Source of the DNA: Anas platyrhynchos
Lineage: Eukaryota; Chordata; Aves; Anseriformes; Anatidae
Assembly: GCF_047663525.1 (NCBI RefSeq)
Contig: NC_092602.1
Span: forward strand, 69,501-133,500
Reading direction: 5' to 3'
Length of the DNA stretch: 64,000 nt
Numbering within the stretch: the stretch's first letter is position 1; the number at the start of each line of letters is the position of its first letter. A program made the translations under genes and the position numbers. Shown here piece after piece: positions 1 through 7,804 of this stretch. Under the pieces are notes generated by a model. The model did no database searches. It saw only the letters and a list, made by a program, of their open reading frames with translations, and was not told where the DNA came from.

Positions 1-183
1 AAAAAATAGTGAGCCAGCAGCCCCTACTAAACATCCCTCTACTAAGTGAATTCCAAGCACTTAAAATCCAGAAATCCATAGGCTCCAGTCTGCCTAGAGA
101 ACCCTGCAAGTGACTGAAGGAAAAGCAAAACACTTACCCCAAAGGGCAGCCCAGGCAGAATGAGCTCTCTGATGCCATGCCTG
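1..183. other. Unassigned distal subtelomeric sequence
   Basis: No gene, RNA or recognisable repeat family is seen. The stretch is not shared with the sequence that precedes the second copy of the neighbouring module (before 2074), so the duplicated unit starts only at about 184. Open frames here are short and without codon structure. Confidence 0.4.
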
Positions 184-480
184 GGGCTCATATAGCATTT
201 AGCCCCGCCCAGCACCCAAACCCAATCACCTGGGAAAGGGGAGGGGCAAAGCACAAGAAAGTAGGAAGAGAGCAAAAGAAGCAGCTGTGTTTTTTTTTCC
301 TTTTTTTTTTAAAATCTGTTTTATCTCAAAAAAATTCAGAGAGCGGATAAGAGACCTGTGGTGTTTCTAGAAGCAAAAATCCCCTTTTGCTTTTGCTGCA
401 GCTTTTAATGTTGAACTGATAATGTCACCAAGCAAGTAACTGAAACGTCTTCAACTGGAATTAGTTTAAACACGCTCACT
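184..480. repeat. Subtelomeric module, copy A
   Basis: This is the first of three copies of a roughly 210-300 bp module (others at 2074 and 2745; tail only at 6635). Shared landmarks in order: a GC-box block CCCCGCCCAGCACCCAAACC, CACCTGGGAAAG, an AGCAGCTG followed by a T-rich or TTTA-rich run, TGTTTCTAGAA, TTTTGCTGCAGCTTT, and a tail CAAG.AAGTAACTGAA...GGAATTAG. Telomere-like repeats follow about 35 bp later. Copies differ by many substitutions and by the T-rich run, so the duplication is not recent. Confidence 0.7.
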
Positions 481-515
481 GTCGTCTGCAAACACTGAGA
501 ACCAGCATTCACAAG

Positions 516-578
516 CCCTAACCCTAACCCCTAACCCCAACCCTCACCCTAAACTCTAACCCTAGCCCCAGCCCTAGT
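516..578 (+). repeat. Degenerate telomeric repeat tract
   Basis: About ten imperfect CCCTAA-type units (CCCTAA, CCCCTAA, CCCCAA, CCCTCA, CCCTAG). The C-rich strand is the + strand, which places the chromosome end to the left of the window. It is short and degenerate, so it is an interstitial or proximal subtelomeric tract rather than the terminal telomere. Confidence 0.8.
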
Positions 579-580
579 TC

Positions 581-1440
581 CTGAGAACTTAATTTCCCGG
601 TATGCTCCGGGCACGCAACATGGCCTCCCGGACGTTCGGAGTCCCAAAACTACATTTCCCGGTATGCTCCGGGCACCCAACATGGTCTCCCGGAAGTTCG
701 GAGTCCCAGAACTACATTTCCCAGGATGCTCCGGGCACCCAACATGGCCTCCCGGAAGTTCGGAGTCCCAGAACTACATTTCCCGGTATGCTCCGGGCAC
801 CCAACATGGCCTCCCGGAAGTTCGGAGTCCGAGAACTACATTTCCCGGTATGCTCCGGGCACCCAACATGGCCTCCCGGAAGTTCGGAGTCCCAGAACTA
901 CATTTCCCGGTATGCTCCGGGCACCCAACATGGCCTCCCGGAAGTTCGGAGTCCCAGAACTACATTTCCCGGTATGCTCCGGGCACCCAACATGGCCTCC
1001 CGGAAGTTCGGAGTCCCAGAACTACATTTCCCGGTATGCTCCGGGCACCCAACATGGCCTCCCGGAAGTTCGGAGTCCCAGAACTACATTTCCCGGTATG
1101 CTCCGGGCACCCAATATGGCCTCCCGGAAGTTCGGAGTCCCAGAACTACATTTCCCGGTATGCTCCGGGCACCCAATATGGCCTCCCGGAAGTTCGGAGT
1201 CTCAGAACTACATTTCCCGGTATGCTCCGGGCACCCAACATGGCCTCCCGGAAGTTCGGAGTCCCAGAACTACATTTCCCGGTATGCTCCGGGCACCCAA
1301 CATGGCCTCCCGGAAGTTCGGAGTCCCAGAACTACATTTCCCGGAATGCTCCGGGCACCCAACATGGCCTCCCGGAAGTTCGGAGTCCGAGAACTACATT
1401 TCCCGGTATGCTCTGGGCAGTCAACATGGCCTACCGAAAG
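581..1440 (+). repeat. 62-bp CpG-rich tandem array, about 14 copies
   Basis: ATG anchors recur exactly every 62 bp from 602 to 1408, giving 14 copies; one or two decayed copies continue to about 1520. Central copies are nearly identical and edge copies more diverged, as expected from unequal exchange. Each unit contains ACTACATTTCCCGGTATGC, two mismatches or so from the ZNF143/THAP11 element ACTACAATTCCCAGCATGC; CCCGGAAGT, a match to the ETS/GABPA core; and AACATGGCC, similar to a YY1 core. The copy at 712-730 reads CCCAGGATGC and is closest to the ZNF143 consensus. The unit has no stop codon in three + frames, so long ORFs (280-356 codons) run through it; these look like an accident of the repeat. 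Confidence 0.9.
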
Positions 1441-1544
1441 CCTGGAGCCGGAAAACTATATCTACCAGAATTCCCTGGGCAGCCAGAATGGCCAATCAGA
1501 GGCTGAGTTTTCGAGAACTACATTTAACAGCACTCACTGTAGCC

Positions 1545-1770
1545 CTAGCCCTTACCGCCCTTACACAAAAAAGCCTCAATCCCTAACCCTAAAAATCCTC
1601 GAAACCTCGACAGACCTAACCCTAACTATTTACCACAGTAAACCCCTGAAGACCCATGCCTACAACCCCTAACCCAATAAATTAGGACGCTCAATTCCCA
1701 AACCCACAAAATTAAGATGCTCAAATCCCAAACCCAAAGAAATAGGACGCTCAAATCCCAAACCCCCTTC
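1545..1770 (+). repeat. Telomere-derived block, copy 1
   Basis: Starts with TACCGCCCTTACACA and runs through CCCTAACCCTAAAAATCC to a short tandem motif of about 30 bp (ACGCTCAAATCCCAAACCC, three copies). The same order recurs at 2960-3190, with clear substitutions. The block looks like an old CCCTAA array that has diverged and was then duplicated together with the module that precedes it. Confidence 0.7.
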
Positions 1771-2073
1771 TGAAAAAGAAAAAGAAAATAAGAAAAAAAT
1801 CAAACAAAACAAAAACAACAAAAGGGGTAGACCTGGTGGCATCTGCCCTGTAACCCTGCAAAAATTACGAGGGACCTAGAACAACAAAGCAAACACACAA
1901 AATAACATTGACAACCTATCCATAAATGTGCTATAACAATTAATCACCTCCAAAGAGCTTCATGCAATAAATGCACATACTACAAGATTGGTTCTCTCTA
2001 AAAGATCGCACATGACTCTGACCCACCAAAAGAAACCTGCATGTAGCTAACAGAAGAATAAACAAAGCGCTGG
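1771..2073. other. A-rich spacer, no gene seen
   Basis: Begins with an A-rich run (AAAAAGAAAAAG type) and contains no coding exon, RNA gene or repeat family that I recognise. Confidence 0.4.
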
Positions 2074-2365
2074 GCGGGGCTCTATAACATTTGGCCCCGC
2101 CCAGCACCCAAACCCAATCACCTGGGAAAGAGGAGGGGGCAAACCACAAGAAAGAGAGCAGCAGCAGCTGTGTTCTTTTATTTATTTATTTATTTATTTT
2201 CCCCCTATCCCTAGTTTACAGCATGTGGAGTGCAGACAAAAGTACTGCAGTGTTCTATAGAAGCAAAATTTACCGTATTTTCACCTCAGCTTTGAACACA
2301 GAAAGGACAATACAACCAAGAAAGTAAATGAAATATTTTCAACGGGAATTAGCTAAACCTTTCAT
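2074..2365. repeat. Subtelomeric module, copy B
   Basis: This copy matches copy A at the GC-box block (2092-2112), the CACCTGGGAAAG motif, the AGCAGCTG plus T-rich run (here a TTTA microsatellite), and the terminal GGAATTAGCT. It also shares with copy C a CAG.ATG..GAGTGCAGACA segment that copy A lacks. It is followed by the 80-bp array rather than by telomeric repeats. Confidence 0.7.
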
Positions 2366-2430
2366 TTACATATGAAGAAAAATCAAGGACCGTAGGAAAT
2401 TACACATCAAAAAAAAAGAGACGTAATAAG

Positions 2431-2740
2431 CAACGCGCATGCGTGCCCCCCGGCCGCCTGCAGTATCGCTTTCCCACCAGCATGTGGCGTAAGAGGGCGT
2501 CCGCGGGCGCCACCGCGCATGCGCGGCCCCCGGCCGCCTGCAGTACCCCTTTCCCACCAGGAGGTGACAGCAGAGGGCACCCGTGGGCGCCACCACGCAT
2601 GCGCGGCCCCCGGCCACCTGCAGTACTCTTTCTCCGCCAGCAGGTGGCGGCAGAGGGCGCAGGCGGGCATCACCGCGCATGCGCGCTTCCCGGCCGTCTG
2701 CAGTACCCCTTCCCACCAGGAGGTGGCGGCAGAGGTCGCA
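2431..2740 (+). repeat. 80-bp tandem array with CTCF- and NRF1-like motifs
   Basis: GCATGCG anchors lie at exact 80-bp spacing (CAT ending at 2440, 2520, 2600 and 2680), giving four GC-rich copies. Each has a GCGCATGCGC palindrome (perfect at 2515-2524 and 2675-2684; one mismatch in the other two), which is the NRF1 consensus. Each also has a sequence fitting the CTCF core CCASYAGRKGGCRS, all in the same orientation: 2477 (one or two mismatches), 2557 (two mismatches), 2637-2650 (perfect) and 2716-2729 (one mismatch). A CCGGCC..CTGCAGTAC segment lies between them. Regulatory function is inferred from motif match only. Confidence 0.85.
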
Positions 2741-2744
2741 TGAA

Positions 2745-2957
2745 CGGAAAGCACAAAAAAGCAAAAAGAGGAGGAGCAGCAGCTGGGGTTTATTTATTTA
2801 TTTATAAGGCTTAGCTCAACAGTATGCAGAGTGCAGACAGGAGAACTGGGGTGTTTCTAGAAACAAAAATCTCCATGCTTTTGCTGCAGCTTTGAATAGT
2901 GAAAGGACAATACAACCAAGTAAGCAACTGATTTCTTTTTCCATCTGGAATTACCTC
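2745..2957. repeat. Subtelomeric module, copy C
   Basis: Lacks the GC-box start but keeps the AGCAGCTG plus TTTA run, GAGTGCAGACAGGAGAACTG, TGTTTCTAGAAACAAAAATC, TTTTGCTGCAGCTTT and the CAAGTAAGCAACTGA...GGAATTA tail. It passes directly into the second telomere-derived block. The 80-bp array may have been inserted into, or expanded at, the start of this copy. Confidence 0.7.
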
Positions 2958-2959
2958 GA

Positions 2960-3515
2960 TCTTTACTTACCGCCCTTACACATAAAAGCCTCAAGCCCTA
3001 ACCCTAAAAATCCTCGAAACCCCTACAGGCCTAACCCAAACTATCTACCACACTAAATCCCTGAAGTCCTATGCCTCAAAGCCCTAACCCAAACACTTAA
3101 GACGCTCAAATCCCAAACCCACAAAATTAAGACGCTCAAATCCCAAACCCCCAAAAAATAGGACGCACAAATCCCAAACCCAACCCAAAATATTAAGATG
3201 CTCAAAACCCTAACCCAGGAGAACCTAACCTGAAACAAAAATTAAGATCTTAAAACCCTAACAGTAAATAACTGACCAAAAATAAAACCCTAAGAACCTA
3301 ACCCTAAAAAACCTATCAACACTACAACCCAAAAAACTCTAAAACCCTAACACGCTAACCCTGAAACCCTTAAAACCCTAACCCTCAAATCCCTAAAATC
3401 CTAACCGTTAAAACTCCAACCCTAAAACTAAAAACCTTAAAATCCTAAACATAAACCCTGAGAACGCTTACCCTGAAACCCAACCCTAGTGCCCTATCCC
3501 TGAAACCTTAAAACT
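2960..3515 (+). repeat. Telomere-derived block, copy 2, with degenerate CCCTAA array
   Basis: The first 230 bp align in order with 1545-1770. The rest is about 300 bp of strongly degenerate CCCTAA repeats (AACCCTAA, AAACCCTTAAAACC, ACCCTGAAACCC). All remain in C-rich + orientation, supporting an inverted or translocation-free link to the left chromosome end. Confidence 0.75.
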
Positions 3516-3529
3516 GTGAATCAATCTTT

Positions 3530-3870
3530 GGGAAATAACATAGGCTCAGGAGAGGATCTCAGTACAGTAGCATTTTTATTTGAGATTACAATGGCGGGTG
3601 TCCCGCAAGCAGGAGGGCGCCTACTAATTCCATACACAGTTTATATACTTTTTTTGTTTTCCTCCCAAGGACCAGGACCCTCCCGTTTCCCCATTAACTG
3701 TGCAATCCAGGTTCATACTCTATCTGGTGCTTCACAGAAAATACACAGCTGCTGGCCTGTTACAAGTCACGTTTCTTTTGAGGCTTTTACTCTTTGAGGT
3801 GGTAATGTTTCTTACACCGTGATTTCCACCTAATGGCGGTAAGGATTCTGGTTGTCTGCATTTTATAAGG
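3530..3870 (-). mobile_element. Probable solo LTR fragment, minus strand
   Basis: Read on the minus strand, a TATATAAAC box (about 3640-3648) is followed about 65-70 bp later by AATAAA (3575-3580). This is the spacing of an LTR U3-R-U5. It ends just 5 bp before another LTR. No internal retroviral sequence is attached and the terminal TG/CA could not be fixed, so family and exact ends are unknown. Confidence 0.4.
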
Positions 3871-3875
3871 TTGTC

Positions 3876-4478
3876 TGTTGTAATAAATGACTAAGTCCCA
3901 GATAGGATTACAATCAAAGTTTACAATTTATTAAATGAATAGAGGTAAGCAAACAGCACTGGGTGCGCTGGGAGTCTCTGCTCGACCAAGATGCACACAA
4001 ATTACATCAGGCAGCTGTTTTTTATGCTCCTAGGCTAATACATATCCGTTACTACTTCTAGAAAAGGAGGGTTATTATAATTAGTTCCTGGAATCCGAAC
4101 CCACCCACTGGTGCATGCGTTATCAGTCTCTGGTGGTCCCTCTGGGGGTCTCTCGTACTAAAGGCTCATAGTCTTCCTCCCAGGCTTTTCCCTTGTTCTT
4201 CTCCTTTGTCCATCTTGGCTGGATGTCAGAGACTTGCATAGTGCCCCATGCAATAGTCATAACAGTTAGCAGTTATTCTGAAACTCCTTTGTTCTCTTAT
4301 CCCCTATTGACACGAATTACTGGACCATTCCTTTGCAAGATACAAAAACTATATACACTAACTGCTCTGTTTTTCTTAGACTTGTGTTTATACAAGGGTA
4401 TGTAAGATAGAAGGTCACATTACATCATATCATGCAGCCCTAGCATTGTTCCATATTGACACAAATCAGATGAACACA
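3876..4478 (-). mobile_element. 3' LTR of a broken endogenous retrovirus
   Basis: On the minus strand the LTR would begin TGTGTTC (at 4478), directly after a polypurine tract AAAAAGGAGATGGGGGATTA, and end TTACAACA (at 3876). This gives about 603 bp with TG...CA ends. A CATAAAAAA box lies near 4015-4025 and an AATAAA signal at 3927-3932. The env reading frame runs about 60 bp into the LTR, as is common in retroviruses. No target-site duplication can be tested because the 5' end of the provirus is missing. Confidence 0.6.
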
Positions 4479-4880
4479 TTTCATAATCCCCCATCTCCTT
4501 TTTCATGGTATTGATTTGTGTTTTCCTTTCCAATCGAGTCAATGCTTGCCGAATTGTTATCAATTTTGGATCTTTGTTTGTTTTTATTATCATCAGAGAA
4601 TGGGTTTTCTCTTTCCCTGGTTCTGGGTCAACAGGTACCGCAGATATTTGCATTCCTTGTATAACCGAGTGTATTAGTCCAGTAATACAAGGTATTAAAT
4701 ATGGAATTATTAACAATCCTCCACATATCCCCAATAAAACCATCCTTTTTTTAGCAAACCAATCACCGCCCATAAAGCCACCCCCCATAATCCTCCTAGT
4801 TTGATTCCATTACAAGTTTGAATTGGGACATATGCAAAGTTCTTCATTTCTTTTACAAGTTCACTTACAGCTTTTCCTTC
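4420..4880 (-). pseudogene. Endogenous retrovirus env remnant (TM C-terminal part)
   Basis: The minus-strand frame encodes a retroviral transmembrane-subunit end: a stem with PIQTCNG, a glycine-rich segment, a hydrophobic membrane anchor (around 4640-4730) and a short charged cytoplasmic tail that overlaps the LTR. A frame change lies in the glycine-rich segment near 4780, and an unrelated LTR separates this part from the ectodomain at 5323. It is an inactive fossil. The rest of env is incomplete upstream. Confidence 0.65.
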
Positions 4881-5322
4881 TGTTGTGGTTTAACCCGGCC
4901 AGCAGCTAAACACCACACAGCCGTTTGCTCACCCTCCTCCCTCCCTCTATGGGATGGGGGAGAGAAACAGGAAAGTGAAGCCTGTGAGTTGAGATAAAGA
5001 CAGGTAAATAATAATAACAGTAATAATAAAGACAATAATTATGATAATAGTACTACTACTACTGTGTATGAAAACAAGTGATGCACAATGCAATTGCTCA
5101 CCACCCGCTGACCGATGCCCAGCCTAACCCCAAGCAGTCCGGCCCTCCTCCCCCTTTGGCCAGTTTGCTGCACTCCCAGCCTGCCCGCTGGCAGGACAGA
5201 GTGAGAAGCTGAAACACCCTTGGCTTGGTGTAAGCACTGCTCTGCAACAATTAAAACATCAGCATGTTATCAGCACTCTTCTTATCCTAAGCCAGAACAT
5301 AGCATTCTACCAGCTACTAGGA
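4881..5322 (-). mobile_element. ERVK-type solo LTR inserted in the env remnant
   Basis: Begins TGTTGTGGTTTAACC on the + strand, which is the complement of an LTR 3' end (...CACAACA). It contains the blocks AAACAAGTGATGCACAATGC and AATTGCTCACCACCCGCTGA, and ends near CCAGCTACTAGGAAGAA. I recognise these from memory as a solo LTR family common in passerines and other Neoaves. The expected last 35 or so bases (LTR 5' end) are absent, so one target-site copy cannot be found. It splits the env frame of the older provirus and is therefore younger. Confidence 0.75.
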
Positions 5323-5920
5323 AGAAACACCATCATCAATTTCTAAACAGCAATTACTAAGCTTAAATTTTCCACAGACAACTCCTTCTTGTGCTAGTAA
5401 ATAATCCAAGGCTAAGCGATTTTGATACAAAGCAGTTCTCATCTTGGTATTTTGCTTTGCAATTAATCCAAGTGCATCTCTGGTTTTATTTACAATTGCT
5501 TCTATTACAGCTTGTAACCTAATTATTCTATTAAGCATATATGTTGGGGTCCTATAGCCCCAGGATCCATCTTCTGCCCACGTAGCTGGATCATAATAGG
5601 CAAACACCTTCAATCAAGGGGTTGGGCCTGCTTTCAGGGTCAATTCAGGCTTGTGTTACCGTTCAGCCTGTCGGGATGATCCAGCTCCTGGAAAACGAAT
5701 CACAGTTTTATATGGGTTTAAAAAAATAGGTTCTTATGTTATTTTCTCGGGACAACCTGACCTTAGTGCAGAAGTCCAATCGAGGCCCTCTCACTCGACA
5801 GTCAATACCCATAGGGGTTGCCTCCCTCAGTAGACCATACACACCGCAGTGGAGGGTCCTGCCCCAGGTCTTGCCTTCTCCCTTTCCTCCCTTCGGGCTT
5901 GTCCCCTTTATCTGGTGCCC
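5323..5920 (-). pseudogene. Endogenous retrovirus env remnant (TM ectodomain and SU traces)
   Basis: The minus-strand frame from 5613 to 5317 reads as a TM ectodomain: a heptad helix region, a segment resembling the conserved hydrophilic domain of class I envelopes, and a cysteine followed seven residues later by CC. Between 5614 and 5920 only short broken frames remain, so most of the surface subunit has been lost; the distance from integrase to TM is far too short for an intact env. Family: gamma- or alpha-type envelope, judged by the disulfide motif. Confidence 0.6.
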
Positions 5921-6634
5921 TTAATTCATGCAGAGCCTCGTTGCCAGAATACTAGCCCTCTTTAGCCTTAGTTTCAGTTCCCTAGGGGTGGACTCAACCC
6001 TCCAAGCTTCGGTAGTTATTGGTCCCTTTACTCTGGATGCATGGGTCCAAACCCTTTCTGCTGTTCTCGCAGCTGTTTCAGGAGTAGGTAAAACAAGGTA
6101 CGGTCCCTCCCATCGGGAGTTCAATGATTCTTCCCTCCAGGTTTTTATTAAGACCTTCTCTCCTGGTCGTATCTTATGAATAGTAAATCCTAAAGGTGGT
6201 GTTTGAGCCATCATTCCAATTTTTCTTAGCTCTTGTAATCTCCTTCCAATAGTAATTACGTATTTCTGGATGATACAATCCTCAACTACATTGTTCCCTA
6301 GAGGCATCCCTTGAGAGTAAGGCATACCATATAACATTTCATATGGCGATAATCCAGTCCCACTGTGTGGTTTAGTTCTTATGTTTAAAAGTGCCAATGG
6401 TAAGCATTTCGTCCAGTGCATTTTTGTCTCTATCATTAACTTAGCCAATTGTTGTTTTATCATTTGATTCATTCTTTCTACTTTTCCTGAGCTTTGTGGG
6501 TGCCACAGAGTACGGTATTCCCACTGAATACCTAATGATTGACATAGTAATTTTATTATTTTAGAAGTAAAGTGTATGCCCTGATCAGAATCAATGTACT
6601 GGATATGCAATGTACTGGATAGCATACTACGTAT
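5921..6634 (-). pseudogene. Endogenous retrovirus integrase, C-terminal part
   Basis: A minus-strand open frame (6772-5921, with real homology from about 6625) shows the second half of a retroviral integrase core: DQG.HFTS with the second catalytic aspartate, QSSGKVER with the catalytic glutamate, then WTKCLPLAL.NIR and a GLSPYEMLYG motif, followed by a C-terminal domain with a GEKVLIK strand. The zinc-binding N-terminus and the first catalytic aspartate are missing. Homology stops where the subtelomeric module tail begins (6635). No gag, protease or reverse transcriptase is present, so the element is dead. Confidence 0.8.
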
Positions 6635-6676
6635 GACCAAGCAAGTAACTGAAGCTTTTTCAGCTGGAATTAGCTC

Positions 6677-6711
<35 letters not shown>

Positions 6712-6721
6712 GGGGGGGGGG
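6635..6721. repeat. Module tail followed by T30-G11 homopolymer
   Basis: Positions 6635-6679 repeat the module tail (ACCAAGCAAGTAACTGAAGC ... GGAATTAGCTCAAAC), nearly identical to copy A. A run of 30 T and then 11 G follows directly. The join of retroviral integrase to this tail marks a rearrangement breakpoint. The homopolymer junction may be a length error in the assembly. Confidence 0.7.
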
Positions 6722-6995
6722 TCCCCTCAATTTTGGGGTATCACCTCTACATTTCAGGGTTCTTCCACACAATTTGGGGGTTCCTTCCCCTAATTTGAGG
6801 CCTCGTCCCCCCAGTTTTGGGGTTACCCTCCAATTTTGGGGGTTCCCCCCAATTTTGGGGGTTCCCCCACAATTTTTGGGTCCCCCACCATCATTTTTTT
6901 TGCCTTTCCCCTTAATATTAAGGTTTGTCCTTCCCCCCTAATATTAGGCCTAACCCTAACCCCTATTAACCCAAACCCCTAACCCTAAACCTAAC
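6722..6995. repeat. CCCCAATTTTGGGG-type minisatellite and telomeric remnant
   Basis: About ten imperfect units of 20-25 bp built on CCCCCAATTTTGGGGGTTCC, with the inner part palindromic (CCCCAATTTTGGGG at best). From 6950 it passes into CCTAACCCTAACCCCTATTAACCC. Units are best preserved at 6820-6885. Mixed G-runs and C-runs on both strands allow cruciform or quadruplex structures. Confidence 0.7.
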
Positions 6996-7667
6996 TGTTC
7001 CCAAGGTTTCAAGCAGTGTGAAGATTCAAAAAAACAACCAACCAACCTCTCTCCATCACAAAGTTTCTGTTTTGCTATTGTAGCATACAATTACACAGTA
7101 GTGTCCACCACATCAGCACTGCCCTACTTTGGAGCCAGAATATCCTTGTGTTTCTGTCATAAGGCTTCTGTAGTCCATTTCATTGTGCTAACACCATGCC
7201 ACTGTTTGCAATTAGAGCAGCTTTTGAATGTGTTTTTATCTTTGATGACTCTCATGCCAGCAAATATTGTGCAGTAAACATGCTTTCTCAATGTCTCGTT
7301 ATCTCCTGAGCAAAACTGTACTGTCAGCATCTATTCTTTATGTTTTTTCTTACTGATAGCCATTTTCAGTTTCTTTAGTAAAATTAAAACATAACACCCC
7401 ATGTCACAGACTCCATGGTCCCGAACTTTGGAGCATAAGTGGCTGTAAAAAAATGCATTTCCTTTCACTTAAAAAAAAAAAAAAAAAAAAGTGACTATTA
7501 AAATAACATGTAGGTGTTCGTTTGACTACCTCCTGCACTCCCTTCATCATTTCCTGAATGAGAGATGACCTCTGAAAAGGAGCATTTTCTTCAGTTTGTT
7601 CTGCTTCAGTAATTTACAACAAACCTTTGAACAGTGAGAATCTTTATCATTTCTGGACACGTGTTTC
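6996..7667. other. Spacer upstream of SUSD2, no gene seen
   Basis: Base composition changes here from subtelomeric GC-rich to ordinary AT-rich intergenic DNA. It contains an A20-type run near 7471-7490 and no exon, RNA gene or recognisable transposon. Confidence 0.4.
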
Positions 7668-7675
7668 TATAAAAG
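7668..7675 (+). promoter_or_regulatory. TATA box of SUSD2
   Basis: TATAAAAG lies 70 bp upstream of the SUSD2 start codon. With a normal 25-30 bp offset, transcription would start near 7697-7702 and leave a 5' UTR of about 38 nt. There is no CpG island here, in contrast to KREMEN1, which suggests a tissue-restricted promoter (inference). Confidence 0.55.
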
Positions 7676-7737
7676 GCTTTTCCCTGACGGGCACAAAGGC
7701 TATCACAATCAGCCGTCCTGAACCATCTGGACAAAAT

Positions 7738-7804
7738 ATGAAATTTGTTGGTGTAGGTGTTTCTTTCTTCATTCTCTTCTCCCTCAGTGCCCTTTGGAAT
7801 ACAG
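7738..7804 (+). CDS. SUSD2: SUSD2 exon 1 (signal peptide)
   Basis: Encodes residues 1-22, a lysine followed by a long hydrophobic core ([12 protein letters not shown]) typical of a signal peptide. Start chosen because it is the first ATG after the TATA box and gives a complete signal sequence. Donor is CAG|GTGAGT, phase 1. Confidence 0.85.

Noticed and set aside
581..1440. Regularly spaced repeats resembling a CRISPR array
   Set aside because: The 62-bp units are contiguous, with no unique spacers, and the context is a vertebrate chromosome end.
2366..2814. Overlapping ORFs on both strands in the 80-bp array
   Set aside because: GC-rich repeat without stops; no frame is favoured.
4505..4804. 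Plus-strand ORF across the retroviral env remnant
   Set aside because: It is the antisense shadow of the minus-strand TM fragment, which has the recognisable features.
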